Program-made: the position numbers and the translations under genes
In this document: piece by piece, positions 9,024-18,428 of the stretch
How positions within the stretch are numbered: the first letter of the stretch is position 1
How the letters are laid out: every line of letters starts with the position of its first letter
Notes under the pieces: generated by a model
The model's database searches: none
Seen by the model: the letters and a program-made list of their open reading frames with translations, nothing else
Told to the model about the DNA's origin: nothing
NCBI GenBank assembly: GCA_002480085.1
Contig: DKPJ01000017.1
Span: 372,001 to 436,000, forward strand
Direction of reading: 5' to 3'
From: Enterobacteriaceae bacterium UBA7338
GTDB lineage: Bacteria; Pseudomonadota; Gammaproteobacteria; Enterobacterales; Enterobacteriaceae
Length of the DNA stretch: 64,000 nucleotides

Positions 9024-10070
9024 TTATTTACTTTGCAGGAAAGCGGCAAACTGCGGCGACATCCAGGGGGTGAAGGTATCGCCCTCTTTAACGATCATAT
9101 AGATCGCCAGCCCCTCACGCATTGCTACCTCGCGGGCCTTCTGCGGACCCAGCACCATCAGGCCGGTATCCCAGGTGTCGGCCTCCAGCGCCGTCGGGGC
9201 GATCACCGTCACCGACACCAGGTTATGTTCGATAGGATGCCCGGTGTGCGGATCGATCACGTGCGACAGGCGTTTGCCGTCCAGTTCGTAGTAGTTGCGA
9301 TAGCTGCCGGAGGTGCTGATCCCGTGCCCGTTAATATCCACCACCGCCTGCACCGCGTTCTCACGATCGGTCGGCTTCTGGATCGCCACCCGCCAGGGTT
9401 TGCCTTCGCCGTTCATGCCCCGGCTTACCAGCGCCCCGCCGACCGAGACCAGATAGCGAGGGATCCCCTCCTGCTCCATCAGCTGCGCCAGGTGATCGGC
9501 CGCGTAGCCCTCGCCTACCGTAGAGAGATCGACATACAGGTCAGGGATATCCTTCTGGATAAACTGCTGCCCCGCCAGATAAGAGACCGACAGGTGCTGT
9601 AAACCCACGCGCATTTTTGCCGCTTCAATTTGTGACGGCGTTGGGGTGGTTTCCGGCTGCTTATCCGGGCCGAAGCCCCACAGGTTCACCAGCGGGCCGA
9701 CGGTAATATCCATCGCGCTGTCGGTTTTAACGCCAACACGCAGGGCAAGGGTGACAATATCCGCCAGCGCGGCGTTGACCGGCCAGGGGGTAGTGCTGGT
9801 GGAGGCGTTAAAGCGGCTCAGGGCCGAGTCGCTCTTCCAGGTAGAGAGCAGCATATCGTCGGCGGCGAGCTGGGCGGCAATTTTTTCCCGTAGCGCATCG
9901 GCCTGGGCCTTATCGATATCCACAACGCTGACGCGCCAGGAGGTGCCCATGGTTTTGCCGTCGAGCACGGTCACGGCTGCGCCAGGCTGTGCTGCCGGGG
10001 GGGTTGGGTCGCAACCGGTAATAGTCAGGGTCAGCGCCAGCAGCGCGGCGCGAAAAAGCGTTGTATCCAT
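9024..10070 (-). CDS. apbE: FAD:protein FMN transferase lipoprotein
   Basis: Periplasmic flavinyltransferase that attaches FMN from FAD to Thr residues of redox proteins such as Na+-NQR and Rnf subunits. The chosen ATG at 10070 has a strong AAGGGG site nine bases upstream and gives a 348-residue protein starting with a lipoprotein signal (LTLTITGC, lipid-attached Cys20). Family motifs include KTMGTSWRV, DITVGPLVNLWGFGP, VDLSTVGEGYAAD, GGALVSRG and STSGSYRNYY. A longer start at 10100 would bury the signal peptide and is less likely. It lies between ompC and ada as in E. coli. Confidence 0.95.
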   Translation of the reverse strand: MDTTLFRAALLALTLTITGCDPTPPAAQPGAAVTVLDGKTMGTSWRVSVVDIDKAQADALREKIAAQLAADDMLLSTWKSDSALSRFNASTSTTPWPVNAALADIVTLALRVGVKTDSAMDITVGPLVNLWGFGPDKQPETTPTPSQIEAAKMRVGLQHLSVSYLAGQQFIQKDIPDLYVDLSTVGEGYAADHLAQLMEQEGIPRYLVSVGGALVSRGMNGEGKPWRVAIQKPTDRENAVQAVVDINGHGISTSGSYRNYYELDGKRLSHVIDPHTGHPIEHNLVSVTVIAPTALEADTWDTGLMVLGPQKAREVAMREGLAIYMIVKEGDTFTPWMSPQFAAFLQSK

Positions 10071-10137
10071 AGCAATCATCCCCTTACGCAATGGGCGCAA
10101 GAGTACACCAAAAGTGGGCCTGTTCAGAAAAAAGTCG

Positions 10138-10168
10138 ATAAAAAAGGGGCCAGCGCGGCCCCTTCATG
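10138..10168 (-). terminator. Rho-independent terminator of ompC
   Basis: On the minus strand an AAGGGGCC/GGCCCCTT stem is followed by a run of six T, just after the ompC stop codon. Confidence 0.85.
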
Positions 10169-10183
10169 CAGACAGATAACGTC

Positions 10184-11314
10184 TTAGAACTGGTAAACCA
10201 AGCCCAGCGCTACGATATCATCGGTGCTGATGCCGGTCTGACGAGTAAAGTCGTTGTCATCCAGCAGGTTGATTTTGTAGTCAACGTAGGTGGACATGTT
10301 TTTGTTGAAGTAGTAAGTCGCGCCAACGTCGATGTACTCCAGCAGATCCTGGTCGCCGTAGTTAACGCCGGTAACGGTACCGTTGCCGTTGATGTCTTTG
10401 CCTTTGGACTTCAGGTAGGCGATGGACGGACGCAGGCCGAAGTCGAACTGGTACTGAGCAACCACTTCGAAGTTCTGCGCTTTGTCAGCGAAGCCGTAGG
10501 CCGGCTGGTCATCGCCGCGAGAACCGAAACGGGTTGCGTTGTAGGTCTGAGAGTACTGCGCAGCCAGGTAGAGGTTGTTGGCGTCATATTTCAGGCCGCC
10601 GGTGTAAACGGTTGCACGGTCGCCGCTGCCGTAGACGCCATCTGCGTTCTGGTCAGCAGTACGTTTAGAGGAGGTGATCGCACCACCGACGCTGAAGCCT
10701 TCGCCGATGTCATAGGTCAGGGAGCCGCCGTAGCCGTCGCCGTTCTGACGCAGCAGGCTGCGGCCGCCAACGTCTTCGCCACGGGTGCTGCCGTTTTTAC
10801 CCTGGTACTGCAGAGCAAAGTTCAGGCCATCAACCAGGCCGAAGAAGTCGGTGCTGCGGTAGGTCGCCACGCCGTTAGCACGGGACTGCAAGAAGTTGTC
10901 GGCACCGTAGGTGTCGCCGCCGAACTCAGGCAGCACGTCGGTCCAGGCGGTAACGTCATAGGTTACGCCATAGTTACGACCATAGTCGAAGGAGCCTGCA
11001 TCGCCGAATTTCACGCCGGCAAACGCCAGACGGGTCCAGGACTGGTTTTCGCTCTCAGCGGTGTTGCCCTGGATCTGGTATTCCCACTGGCCGTAACCGG
11101 TTACCTGATCGTTAACCTGGGTTTCGCCCTTGAAGCCAAGACGCATGTAGGTCTGATCGCCATCGCTACCGTCGTCATCAGAGAAATAGTGCAGGCCATC
11201 AACTTTACCGTAGAGGTCTAATTTGTTGCCGTCTTTGTTATAAATTTCAGCCGCGTTCGCTGCGCCTGCTACCATCAGAGCCGGTACCAGGAGGGACAGT
11301 ACTTTAACTTTCAT
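10184..11314 (-). CDS. ompC: Outer membrane porin OmpC
   Basis: Trimeric 16-strand beta-barrel porin for small hydrophilic solutes. The ATG at 11314 has a GAGGG site with the same GTTAATAAC spacer as in E. coli ompC. The 376-residue precursor starts with a 21-residue signal peptide (cleavage after ANA) and the mature protein begins AEIYNKDGNKLDLYGK. Loop 3 carries the PEFGGD motif that narrows the pore, and the chain ends in Phe (LVYQF), the BAM recognition signature. The divergent micF gene and rcsD upstream support OmpC rather than OmpF or PhoE. Regulation by OmpR is expected from family knowledge. Confidence 0.96.
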   Translation of the reverse strand: MKVKVLSLLVPALMVAGAANAAEIYNKDGNKLDLYGKVDGLHYFSDDDGSDGDQTYMRLGFKGETQVNDQVTGYGQWEYQIQGNTAESENQSWTRLAFAGVKFGDAGSFDYGRNYGVTYDVTAWTDVLPEFGGDTYGADNFLQSRANGVATYRSTDFFGLVDGLNFALQYQGKNGSTRGEDVGGRSLLRQNGDGYGGSLTYDIGEGFSVGGAITSSKRTADQNADGVYGSGDRATVYTGGLKYDANNLYLAAQYSQTYNATRFGSRGDDQPAYGFADKAQNFEVVAQYQFDFGLRPSIAYLKSKGKDINGNGTVTGVNYGDQDLLEYIDVGATYYFNKNMSTYVDYKINLLDDNDFTRQTGISTDDIVALGLVYQF

Positions 11315-11638
11315 GTTATTAACCCTCATTTATATGCTTTTATTATTGCCACTGCTTACTGATTGAGCGTCAAATCAGTCGGCCAAGCCATTCTCCTAAA
11401 AAATACAGAATAATCCAACAAGAAAATGCTACTAAAACTTTTAATATGTTTCAGAAAGACTGATAGGTGTTTCATTTTGTAAATTTCAGGGAACTTTTTT
11501 CAGCATGAATGGTTAAAAAATAACGCACTAATAATCAAACATTAATATTTTTTCATAAAAATCATTATGTTGTATGATTTTGAAATCATAGCACTGAAAG
11601 ACAAAACAAATCGTCGATGGGCTACTAAAATAACCCTC

Positions 11639-11733
11639 GCTATCATCATTAACTTTTATTTATTACCGTCATTCGACTTTGAATGTCCGTTTACCCCAAT
11701 TCTCGCCGGATGCTCTGCATTCGGCTTTTTTTT
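11639..11733 (+). ncRNA. micF: MicF antisense RNA
   Basis: About 95 nt, transcribed divergently from ompC. The 5' end (GCTATCATCATTAACTT) carries the ompF-pairing segment of E. coli MicF, the central TTTACCCC segment is kept, and the RNA ends in a hairpin formed by GCCGGATGC and GCATTCGGC followed by eight T. MicF base-pairs with the ompF mRNA start region and blocks its translation. Position and orientation match E. coli. Confidence 0.93.
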
Positions 11734-12067
11734 ACCTTTCTTTACGTTGCCTGCCCCTATTTGTGCTACCGCCCCGCAATGATAACGACTATTAACTAAT
11801 AGTGGCTGAATGTAAATAGATTTCAGTGCGCACAAGCTATAGTCAATATCTTGTTATTTCGTGCTATTTCTCGGAGAATGTCGGCGACTATTTATACCGT
11901 GGCACGCACGCTGTACAGATTTACCGCTTCGCTGCCGCAGAATAGCCTTTTGCGGGGTAAGTTGCTCTCAAGGCGTGAAGAGAGTCTGGAAATTCAGTCA
12001 TTACCCTTTATACTGCCTGCTGTACGCCACCCAGTAGCCTAACTTTTACCAGCCTGATGACACACTG
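11734..12067. other. micF-rcsD intergenic region
   Basis: 334 bases without a credible gene. It must contain the rcsD promoter. A short dyad (11788-11803, ACTATT-AACT-AATAGT) is the only clear structure. The bases just before the rcsD ATG lack a recognisable Shine-Dalgarno sequence. Confidence 0.5.
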
Positions 12068-14734
12068 ATGAGTCGATCCGACAGCATGATCCCTGGCAAG
12101 TTTTCCCTGATACCAGGCAACATTACCCGTTTCTTTCTATTACTGATTATCGTTCTGCTGGTAACCCTGGGCGTCATGGTGCAAAGTGCCGTCAATGCGT
12201 GGCTGAAAGATAAGAGCTATCAAATCGTTGATATCACCCATGCGATGCACAAGCGTATCGACACCTGGCGCTACGCGACGTGGCAGATCTACGACAATAT
12301 TGCCGCTGCCCCTGCCGCCCCCGCTGACGGTCTTCAGGAGACGCGCTTAAAGCAGGACGTCTACTACCTTGAGAAGCCGCGCCGTAAAACCGAAGCGCTG
12401 ATCTTCGGCTCCCACGATAGCTCTACTCTGGAGATGACGCAGCGCATCTCTACCTACCTTGACACGCTGTGGGGCGCAGAGACCGTCCCCTGGTCGATGT
12501 ACTATCTTAATGGCCAGGATAACAGCATGATCCTGGTCTCTACCCTGCCGCTTAAGGATCTCTCTTCGGGCTTCAAGGAGTCGAGCATTGACAACATTGT
12601 CGATTCACGCCGGGCAGAGATGCTGCAGCAGGCTAACGCCCTCGACGAGCGGGAGAGCTTCTCTCCGCTGCGCAGCTTAAGCTGGCAGAATGGGTACTAC
12701 TTCACCCTGCGCACCACCTTTAACCAGCCGGGACATCTGGCGACGGTAGTGGCGTTCGATCTGCCGATTAACGATCTCATTCCTCCCGGCATGCCGATGG
12801 ATAGCTTCCGCCTCGAGCCGGATAACGGGCCAACAACCCTGCGCGCGTCGGACAAGGAGTCGGTGGACAGCGTCTCGGTCAACTTTAGCGGGGCAAAAAT
12901 TGAGATCTCCGCCTCGCTGAACTCTACCGATATGCGCCTGGTGTGGCAGGTACCTTTCGGTACCCTGCTGCTGGAGACGCTGCAGAATATCGTCCTGCCG
13001 CTGCTGCTCAATATTGGCCTGCTGGCGCTGGCGCTGTTTGGCTTTACGACCTTCCGTCACCAGCCGGGCCGCCAGCTTGACGGCCAGCCCTCGCCGGGAG
13101 CCAATAACGAGCTGCGCCTGCTGCGGGCGCTAAACGAAGAGATTGTCTCGGTTCTGCCGCTGGGACTGCTGGTGCACGATCAGGAGGCCAACCGGACGGT
13201 CATCAGCAACAAGATCGCGGACCACCTGCTGCCGCATCTGAACCTGCAAAACATCACCAGCATGGCGGATCAGCACCAGGGGGTGATCCAGGCGACGGTC
13301 AACAACGAGCTGTATGAGATCCGCCAGTTCCGTAGCCAGGTGGTGCCGAGAACGCAGATCTTTATTATTCGCGATCAGGACCGTGAGGTGCTGGTGAACA
13401 AAAAGCTCAAGCAGGCTCAGCGTCTGTATGAGAAAAACCAGCAGGGCCGCTCGGCGTTTATGCAGCATATTGGCGAGGCGCTCCGCCTGCCCGCTGAGAC
13501 GCTGGCCGGAGAGGCTGCGACAATCGACAGCGAAGAGAGCCGCCACCTGGCGCAGCATGCCCAGACGCTGGTGCAGCTGGTTGAAGATATTCAGCTGGCA
13601 AACATGCTGGAGACCGACAGCTGGAAGGGGACGCTGACCCAGTTCTCCATTCAGGATCTGATTGATGAAGTGGTGCCCGAGGTGCTACCGACCATCAAGC
13701 GTAAGGGGTTACAGCTGCTGATCAATAATAACCTGCCCGCTAACGAAGAGCGGCACGGCGATCGCGAGGCGCTGAGACGCATTCTACTGATGCTGATCCA
13801 GTATGCGGTGACCACCACGCATATCGGCAAAATTACCCTTGAGGTCGATACCGACGAGTCGGCGGACGATCGCCTGACCTTCCGTATCCTTGATACCGGC
13901 GAGGGGGTCACCGCCAGCGAGGTGGACAACCTGCACTTCCCGTTCCTCAACGATACCCAGGGCGATCGCTACGGCAAGGCTAACGCCCTCACTTTCTGGC
14001 TGTGCGATCAGCTGGCGCGCAAGCTTGGCGGACATCTGAACATTAAGGCACGCGAAAGCTTAGGCACCCGCTATACGCTGCACGTGAAGATGGCGGCCCA
14101 GGCGCAGGAGGTTGAATCTGAAGAGAAGCTGCTGGATGACGTGGTAGCGATGATCGATATTACCTCCAGCGAAATCCGCCATATCGTGGTTCGTCAGCTG
14201 GAAAATTGGGGGGCAAGCTGCATCACGCCGGATGAAAGGTTAATTAGTCAAGAGTACGATCTCTTTTTAACTGATAATCCGTCTAATCTTACAGCCTCGG
14301 GCTTGCTTTTAAGCGATGATGAGGCCGCCGTGCGGAAAATTGGCCCAGGCCAGCTGCGCGTGAACTTTAATATCAGTAATGCGATGCAGGAAGCGATACT
14401 GCAACTTATCGAAGAACAGCTGGCGCAGGATGAGGTCTCTCCCTCACCGATGGGCGGAAATGAAAATGCCGAACTGCATGCCAGCGGCTATTATGCGCTG
14501 TTTGTCGATACAGTACCCGACGATGTTAAGAGGTTGTATACTGAAGCGGCTGTAAGCGATTTCGCGGCGCTGGCACAGACAGCGCACCGCCTCAAAGGGG
14601 TGTTTGCCATGCTAAATTTGGTTCCCGGCAAGCAGTTATGTGAAACGCTGGAACATTTAATTCGTGAGAAGGATGTTTCAGGCATAGAAAAATACATCAG
14701 CGACATTGACGCCTACGTCAAAAGCTTGCTGTAG
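12068..14734 (+). CDS. rcsD: Rcs phosphotransferase RcsD
   Basis: Inner-membrane phosphotransfer protein that passes phosphate from RcsC to RcsB. It has 888 residues (E. coli 890). TM1 is at about residues 18-40, a periplasmic domain follows to about 300, and TM2 (VLPLLLNIGLLALALFG) leads into a degenerate histidine-kinase-like region that lacks the phosphorylated His. The C-terminal HPt domain carries His840 in TAHRLKGVF. The start aligns with E. coli RcsD even though no good ribosome-binding site precedes it. rcsB follows after 16 bases. Confidence 0.97.
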   Translation: MSRSDSMIPGKFSLIPGNITRFFLLLIIVLLVTLGVMVQSAVNAWLKDKSYQIVDITHAMHKRIDTWRYATWQIYDNIAAAPAAPADGLQETRLKQDVYYLEKPRRKTEALIFGSHDSSTLEMTQRISTYLDTLWGAETVPWSMYYLNGQDNSMILVSTLPLKDLSSGFKESSIDNIVDSRRAEMLQQANALDERESFSPLRSLSWQNGYYFTLRTTFNQPGHLATVVAFDLPINDLIPPGMPMDSFRLEPDNGPTTLRASDKESVDSVSVNFSGAKIEISASLNSTDMRLVWQVPFGTLLLETLQNIVLPLLLNIGLLALALFGFTTFRHQPGRQLDGQPSPGANNELRLLRALNEEIVSVLPLGLLVHDQEANRTVISNKIADHLLPHLNLQNITSMADQHQGVIQATVNNELYEIRQFRSQVVPRTQIFIIRDQDREVLVNKKLKQAQRLYEKNQQGRSAFMQHIGEALRLPAETLAGEAATIDSEESRHLAQHAQTLVQLVEDIQLANMLETDSWKGTLTQFSIQDLIDEVVPEVLPTIKRKGLQLLINNNLPANEERHGDREALRRILLMLIQYAVTTTHIGKITLEVDTDESADDRLTFRILDTGEGVTASEVDNLHFPFLNDTQGDRYGKANALTFWLCDQLARKLGGHLNIKARESLGTRYTLHVKMAAQAQEVESEEKLLDDVVAMIDITSSEIRHIVVRQLENWGASCITPDERLISQEYDLFLTDNPSNLTASGLLLSDDEAAVRKIGPGQLRVNFNISNAMQEAILQLIEEQLAQDEVSPSPMGGNENAELHASGYYALFVDTVPDDVKRLYTEAAVSDFAALAQTAHRLKGVFAMLNLVPGKQLCETLEHLIREKDVSGIEKYISDIDAYVKSLL

Positions 14735-14750
14735 CAAGGTAGCCTTATAC

Positions 14751-15401
14751 ATGAACAATATGAACGTAATTATTGCCGATGACCATCCGATTGTACTGTT
14801 CGGTATTCGCAAGTCACTTGAACAGATCGAGTGGGTGAATGTAGTCGGCGAATTTGAAGACTCAACACAGCTTATCAATAACCTGCCAAAACTGGATGCC
14901 CATGTCCTGATCACCGATCTCTCCATGCCCGGTGACAAATATGGCGACGGCATTACCCTGATTAAATACATTAAGCGCCACTTCCCGAACCTGTCGGTGA
15001 TCGTGCTGACCATGAACAACAACCCGGCCATCCTCAGCGCAGTGCTGGAGCTGGAAATCGAAGGGATTGTCCTGAAACAGGGCGCGCCGACCGACCTGCC
15101 GAAAGCGCTGGCCTCGCTGCAGAAAGGGAAGAAGTTTACCCCGGAGAGCGTCTCCCGCCTGCTGGAGAAGATCAGCGCCGGTGGCTACGGCGACAAGCGT
15201 CTGTCACCGAAAGAGAGTGAAGTGCTGCGTCTGTTCGCCGAAGGTTTCCTCGTTACCGAGATCGCCAAGAAGCTGAACCGCAGCATTAAAACCATCAGCA
15301 GCCAGAAGAAATCGGCCATGATGAAGCTGGGTGTCGATAACGATATCGCCCTGCTGAACTACCTCTCCTCCGTGACCCTTAGCCCGGCGGATAAAGATTA
15401 A
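14751..15401 (+). CDS. rcsB: Response regulator RcsB
   Basis: NarL/FixJ-family regulator of the Rcs phosphorelay; controls capsule, cell division, motility and acid-stress genes with partners such as RcsA. The 216 residues equal the E. coli length. The receiver domain has the acidic pair in IIADDHP, the phosphoacceptor Asp56 (ITDLSMPG) and a conserved Lys, followed by a LuxR-type helix-turn-helix (LSPKESEVLRLFAEGFLVTE). The ATG at 14751 was chosen because it gives the family length; an upstream in-frame ATG overlaps rcsD. Probably cotranscribed with rcsD. Confidence 0.98.
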   Translation: MNNMNVIIADDHPIVLFGIRKSLEQIEWVNVVGEFEDSTQLINNLPKLDAHVLITDLSMPGDKYGDGITLIKYIKRHFPNLSVIVLTMNNNPAILSAVLELEIEGIVLKQGAPTDLPKALASLQKGKKFTPESVSRLLEKISAGGYGDKRLSPKESEVLRLFAEGFLVTEIAKKLNRSIKTISSQKKSAMMKLGVDNDIALLNYLSSVTLSPADKD

Positions 15402-15418
15402 GTTTATCGTACTGAGTT

Positions 15419-15450
15419 GCCGGGCGGCGCTAACGCTTGCCCGGCCTACG
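15419..15450. repeat. REP element between rcsB and rcsC
   Basis: Single REP-type palindrome (GCCGGGCGGCGC...GCCCGGCCTACG) in the convergent rcsB/rcsC gap. It may also stop or stabilise both transcripts. Confidence 0.8.
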
Positions 15451-15454
15451 TCCT

Positions 15455-18301
15455 CTATCCCCGCGATTTTCTGACCCGATCCGCATATAACGCCAGCGTC
15501 TGCTGCAGCACGTCCAGCGTCACCGGTTTCGACAGACAGCTATCCATACCCGACTCCAGACAGCGCTGCTTCTCTTCCGCCAGCGCGTTGGCCGTGACGC
15601 CCACCACCGGCAGGGTAAGACCCAGCTGGCGAATGCGCTGCGTCAGGCGGTAGCCGTCCATATTCGGCATGTTGACGTCGCTCAGGATGATATCGATGTG
15701 ATTTTTGCTCAGCACGTTCAGGGCATCCACACCGTCGTTGGCGGTTTTGCACTGGTAGCCAAGAGAGCCAAGCTGATCGGCAAGCAGCCGTCGGTTGATG
15801 GGGTGATCGTCCACTACCAGGATCATCATGTCGTCATTATGGGCTTCCTGCGTCCCAGCAGCGGAGAGCACCGGCGCGGTTTCGCCGGTATCTACCTTGA
15901 CGCTGTAGATGCGCGCCAGCAGGGCCAGCAGCTCATGGGGTGACGCCACGCTGTGCGTCCACTCGCCAGGCTTGCGCTCCTGCGGAATGCCGATATGCCG
16001 ACGGCAGAAGATCACCGCCGCCCTGCCCTGCCAGGGCTCCTCGAGGGCGTCATCGGTAAGCAGCATATCGTCTGCGTCCGGGGTCTGCCCTTCGTAGTGC
16101 TCGGCACGAATGCCGTTGCGTGCCAGCAGCGACTCCACGAAGCTACACAGCGAGGCGTTACGGATCGCCAGCCAGCAGCGGGTGTTCGCCAGGCCATCGA
16201 CGTCGATCGCCTGCGGCGACTGGGCGGAGTAGAGCGGGATCCGTACGGTAAACTGGCTCCCCATCCCCGGCTCGGTATCTACGGAGATATCGCCGTCCAT
16301 CATGCTGATCAGCTTCTCGCAGATGGCCAGCCCCAGCCCGGTGCCCTGGAAGTTACGCTGTACGCCGGTGCCCACCTGGAAGAAGGGATCGAACAGGCGC
16401 ACCACCTCTTTGGCCGGAATACCCACGCCGGTATCGCGCACCTGAATTGAGAGATACTCCCCTGTCCGCTGCACGTGGAGCACGATACAGCCCACGTCGG
16501 TAAACTTGATGGCGTTGCTCAGCAGGTTGGAGATCACCTGCTGCAGGCGCATCGGATCGCCCTCCATCATCACCGGTACGTCCGGCTCGATAAAGCAGTA
16601 CAGCCCGAGCTGCTTGCGCACCACCAGCGGCAGGTAGTTAGCGGTGATATGGTTCATCACCTCGCGCGGAGAGAACTCCCGCGGCTCGATCTTCAGCTGC
16701 TCGGACTCAATTTTTGAGAAGTCGAGGATATCGCTGATGATCTTCAGCAGCAGGCTGGAGGAGTTGTTCATCGCCGTGACCAGCCGATCTACCCCTTTCG
16801 GCAGCGCCTTGGTTTGCAGCAGATCGAGGTTACCGATAATGCCGTAGAGCGGCGTGCGCAGCTCATGGCTAACGGTCGCCAGGAACATCGACTTCGACTG
16901 GCTCGCCTGCTCCGCCGCCTGGGCCATATCCTGCAGCGACTCCTCCATTTTGACGCGGGCGGAGACGTCCACCAGCACGCAGATAGCCACGTTCTCATTG
17001 CGGTAGCGCGAATGGACAAAGCTGATCTGCAGGTTGGTGTTGTTGCTGGTGAGCACATCGACAAAGTTGACCTGCTGACCGCAGATAATCTGCGTCAGCC
17101 GCTGCCGATCCTCGTGGGTCAGCATATTGAGGTAGTTGTGCGCCAGCTCGTTACTCAGAATGTTGGTGCCATCCTGGGTACGTAAAATACAGATCCCCAC
17201 CGGCGCAGAGGCAACAATTTTACGGTTGAACTGCTCATGCTCCTCCAGGCGCTGGGCGTCCACCTCCGCCGGAATAAAGATGCGCCGCTCGTACATCCGC
17301 GCCAGGGTAAAGAGCGCGATCCCCACCAGCACGTTAAGCAGCACCGCGTTGAGGATTAGCATGCGGATATGCTCCAGCACCAGATCCACCGGTACCGAGT
17401 AGACCACGCTCAGGGATGAGGGTTGCAGACTCTTCTTCAGCACCAGATCGCGAAAACCGGAGGTGTAGCCAAACCAGGAGCGCTCCTGCATCCAGCGCGG
17501 ATCGATCTCCGGACGGTTATCCGGCCCGGTCAGGGAGATCAGCGCGTGGCCGTTTTCGTCCAGAATGGTCACGCTTATGGGCAGGCTGCCCGGCGTAAAG
17601 AAGTTATCCATGCGGATAGACTGCTCGACGCCCAGCAGCGCCTGCAGACGGTTGGCGAGATAGACCGGCGTCAGGGCATAGAAGTAGCCAATACCGGGAC
17701 GCGCGCCCTGGGTTATCCAGAAGATGTTGTTCCCGCGCTCCTCCTGCGGTGCGGTGCGGTACTTCATAATGCGCTCGTGCAGGTTTTTGAGGGTGCTCTC
17801 GCGCTCCAGCGGCACGTCGCGCAGGCCAAAGTCGGCCATGCAGAGATTTTCACTGCCGATTAAAAATACCCGGTTGAGATCGTAGGCGGCAGAGAAGTTG
17901 TCCCGCCAGTAGCGCATAAACCATGCCAGCGACTCCAGTGAACCGCGCCATGCCGTCCCCATCGCCGAGCAGTCAGAGTCCGGGAACAGCGGCTGAAAAT
18001 CGGGGACGTCGCTCTGCGCACTCTGGGTGCGAGAGGCCATGATGCCGTTCTCTGCCGTCAGGCGGTTTTCCGCGATGTACTTAAGCTCTTTCATCACGTC
18101 CGAGGTGCGCTGAATATAGCGCTGGGCCTGATCGGAGCTGAGGTTAAACTCCTTGCGGATTTCAGACTCTTTCTGGTGCAGGGCGTTAACGATGTAGAAC
18201 ACCGAACAGAGGATAATCAGCAGCCAGAGCAGCAGCGCCAGCGCCCGGAACAGATAGCGTGAAACTTTGAGAGTGGTACGAAAAGAGACGAGGTATTTCA
18301 A
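15455..18301 (-). CDS. rcsC: Hybrid sensor kinase RcsC
   Basis: Inner-membrane hybrid histidine kinase heading the Rcs relay. It has 948 residues (E. coli 949). TM1 is at about 19-41, a periplasmic domain follows, and TM2 is at about 315-335. Next come a PAS-like region, the dimerisation domain with the phosphorylated His in ATVSHELRTPLYG (about 479), the ATPase domain (DTGVGIP, GTGLGLAI), the RcsC-specific ABL domain and a receiver domain with Asp in ILSDVNMPNMDG (about 875). The start codon is TTG at 18301, which aligns with the E. coli N-terminus MKYL. It converges on rcsB. Confidence 0.97.
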   Translation of the reverse strand: MKYLVSFRTTLKVSRYLFRALALLLWLLIILCSVFYIVNALHQKESEIRKEFNLSSDQAQRYIQRTSDVMKELKYIAENRLTAENGIMASRTQSAQSDVPDFQPLFPDSDCSAMGTAWRGSLESLAWFMRYWRDNFSAAYDLNRVFLIGSENLCMADFGLRDVPLERESTLKNLHERIMKYRTAPQEERGNNIFWITQGARPGIGYFYALTPVYLANRLQALLGVEQSIRMDNFFTPGSLPISVTILDENGHALISLTGPDNRPEIDPRWMQERSWFGYTSGFRDLVLKKSLQPSSLSVVYSVPVDLVLEHIRMLILNAVLLNVLVGIALFTLARMYERRIFIPAEVDAQRLEEHEQFNRKIVASAPVGICILRTQDGTNILSNELAHNYLNMLTHEDRQRLTQIICGQQVNFVDVLTSNNTNLQISFVHSRYRNENVAICVLVDVSARVKMEESLQDMAQAAEQASQSKSMFLATVSHELRTPLYGIIGNLDLLQTKALPKGVDRLVTAMNNSSSLLLKIISDILDFSKIESEQLKIEPREFSPREVMNHITANYLPLVVRKQLGLYCFIEPDVPVMMEGDPMRLQQVISNLLSNAIKFTDVGCIVLHVQRTGEYLSIQVRDTGVGIPAKEVVRLFDPFFQVGTGVQRNFQGTGLGLAICEKLISMMDGDISVDTEPGMGSQFTVRIPLYSAQSPQAIDVDGLANTRCWLAIRNASLCSFVESLLARNGIRAEHYEGQTPDADDMLLTDDALEEPWQGRAAVIFCRRHIGIPQERKPGEWTHSVASPHELLALLARIYSVKVDTGETAPVLSAAGTQEAHNDDMMILVVDDHPINRRLLADQLGSLGYQCKTANDGVDALNVLSKNHIDIILSDVNMPNMDGYRLTQRIRQLGLTLPVVGVTANALAEEKQRCLESGMDSCLSKPVTLDVLQQTLALYADRVRKSRG

Positions 18302-18370
18302 CGTGGCGATGCTCCGCCGTCAGGGTCACAAAAGGATGTCGATAAGGTAGCGGTAAAATGCACAGACCGC

Positions 18371-18401
18371 AAAGAAAAAGGGCCGGATTGCCGGCCCTTT
18401 C
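18371..18401 (-). terminator. Rho-independent terminator of gyrA
   Basis: Perfect 10-bp stem AAAGGGCCGG/CCGGCCCTTT with a 4-base loop, followed on the minus strand by TTTTTCTTT, downstream of the gyrA stop. Confidence 0.9.
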
Positions 18402-18428
18402 ATCAATGCTCTGACTTAATGCGCTGAA

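Noticed and set aside
10166..11221. 351-codon open frame antisense to ompC
   Set aside because: The hydrophobic Val/Ala-rich product is the complement of porin codons; ompC on the other strand is certain.
15419..15450. Possible CRISPR repeat among the GC-rich palindromes
   Set aside because: The repeats at 15.4, 24.6, 43.3 and 48.4 kb are isolated REP/BIME elements without regular spacers or cas genes.
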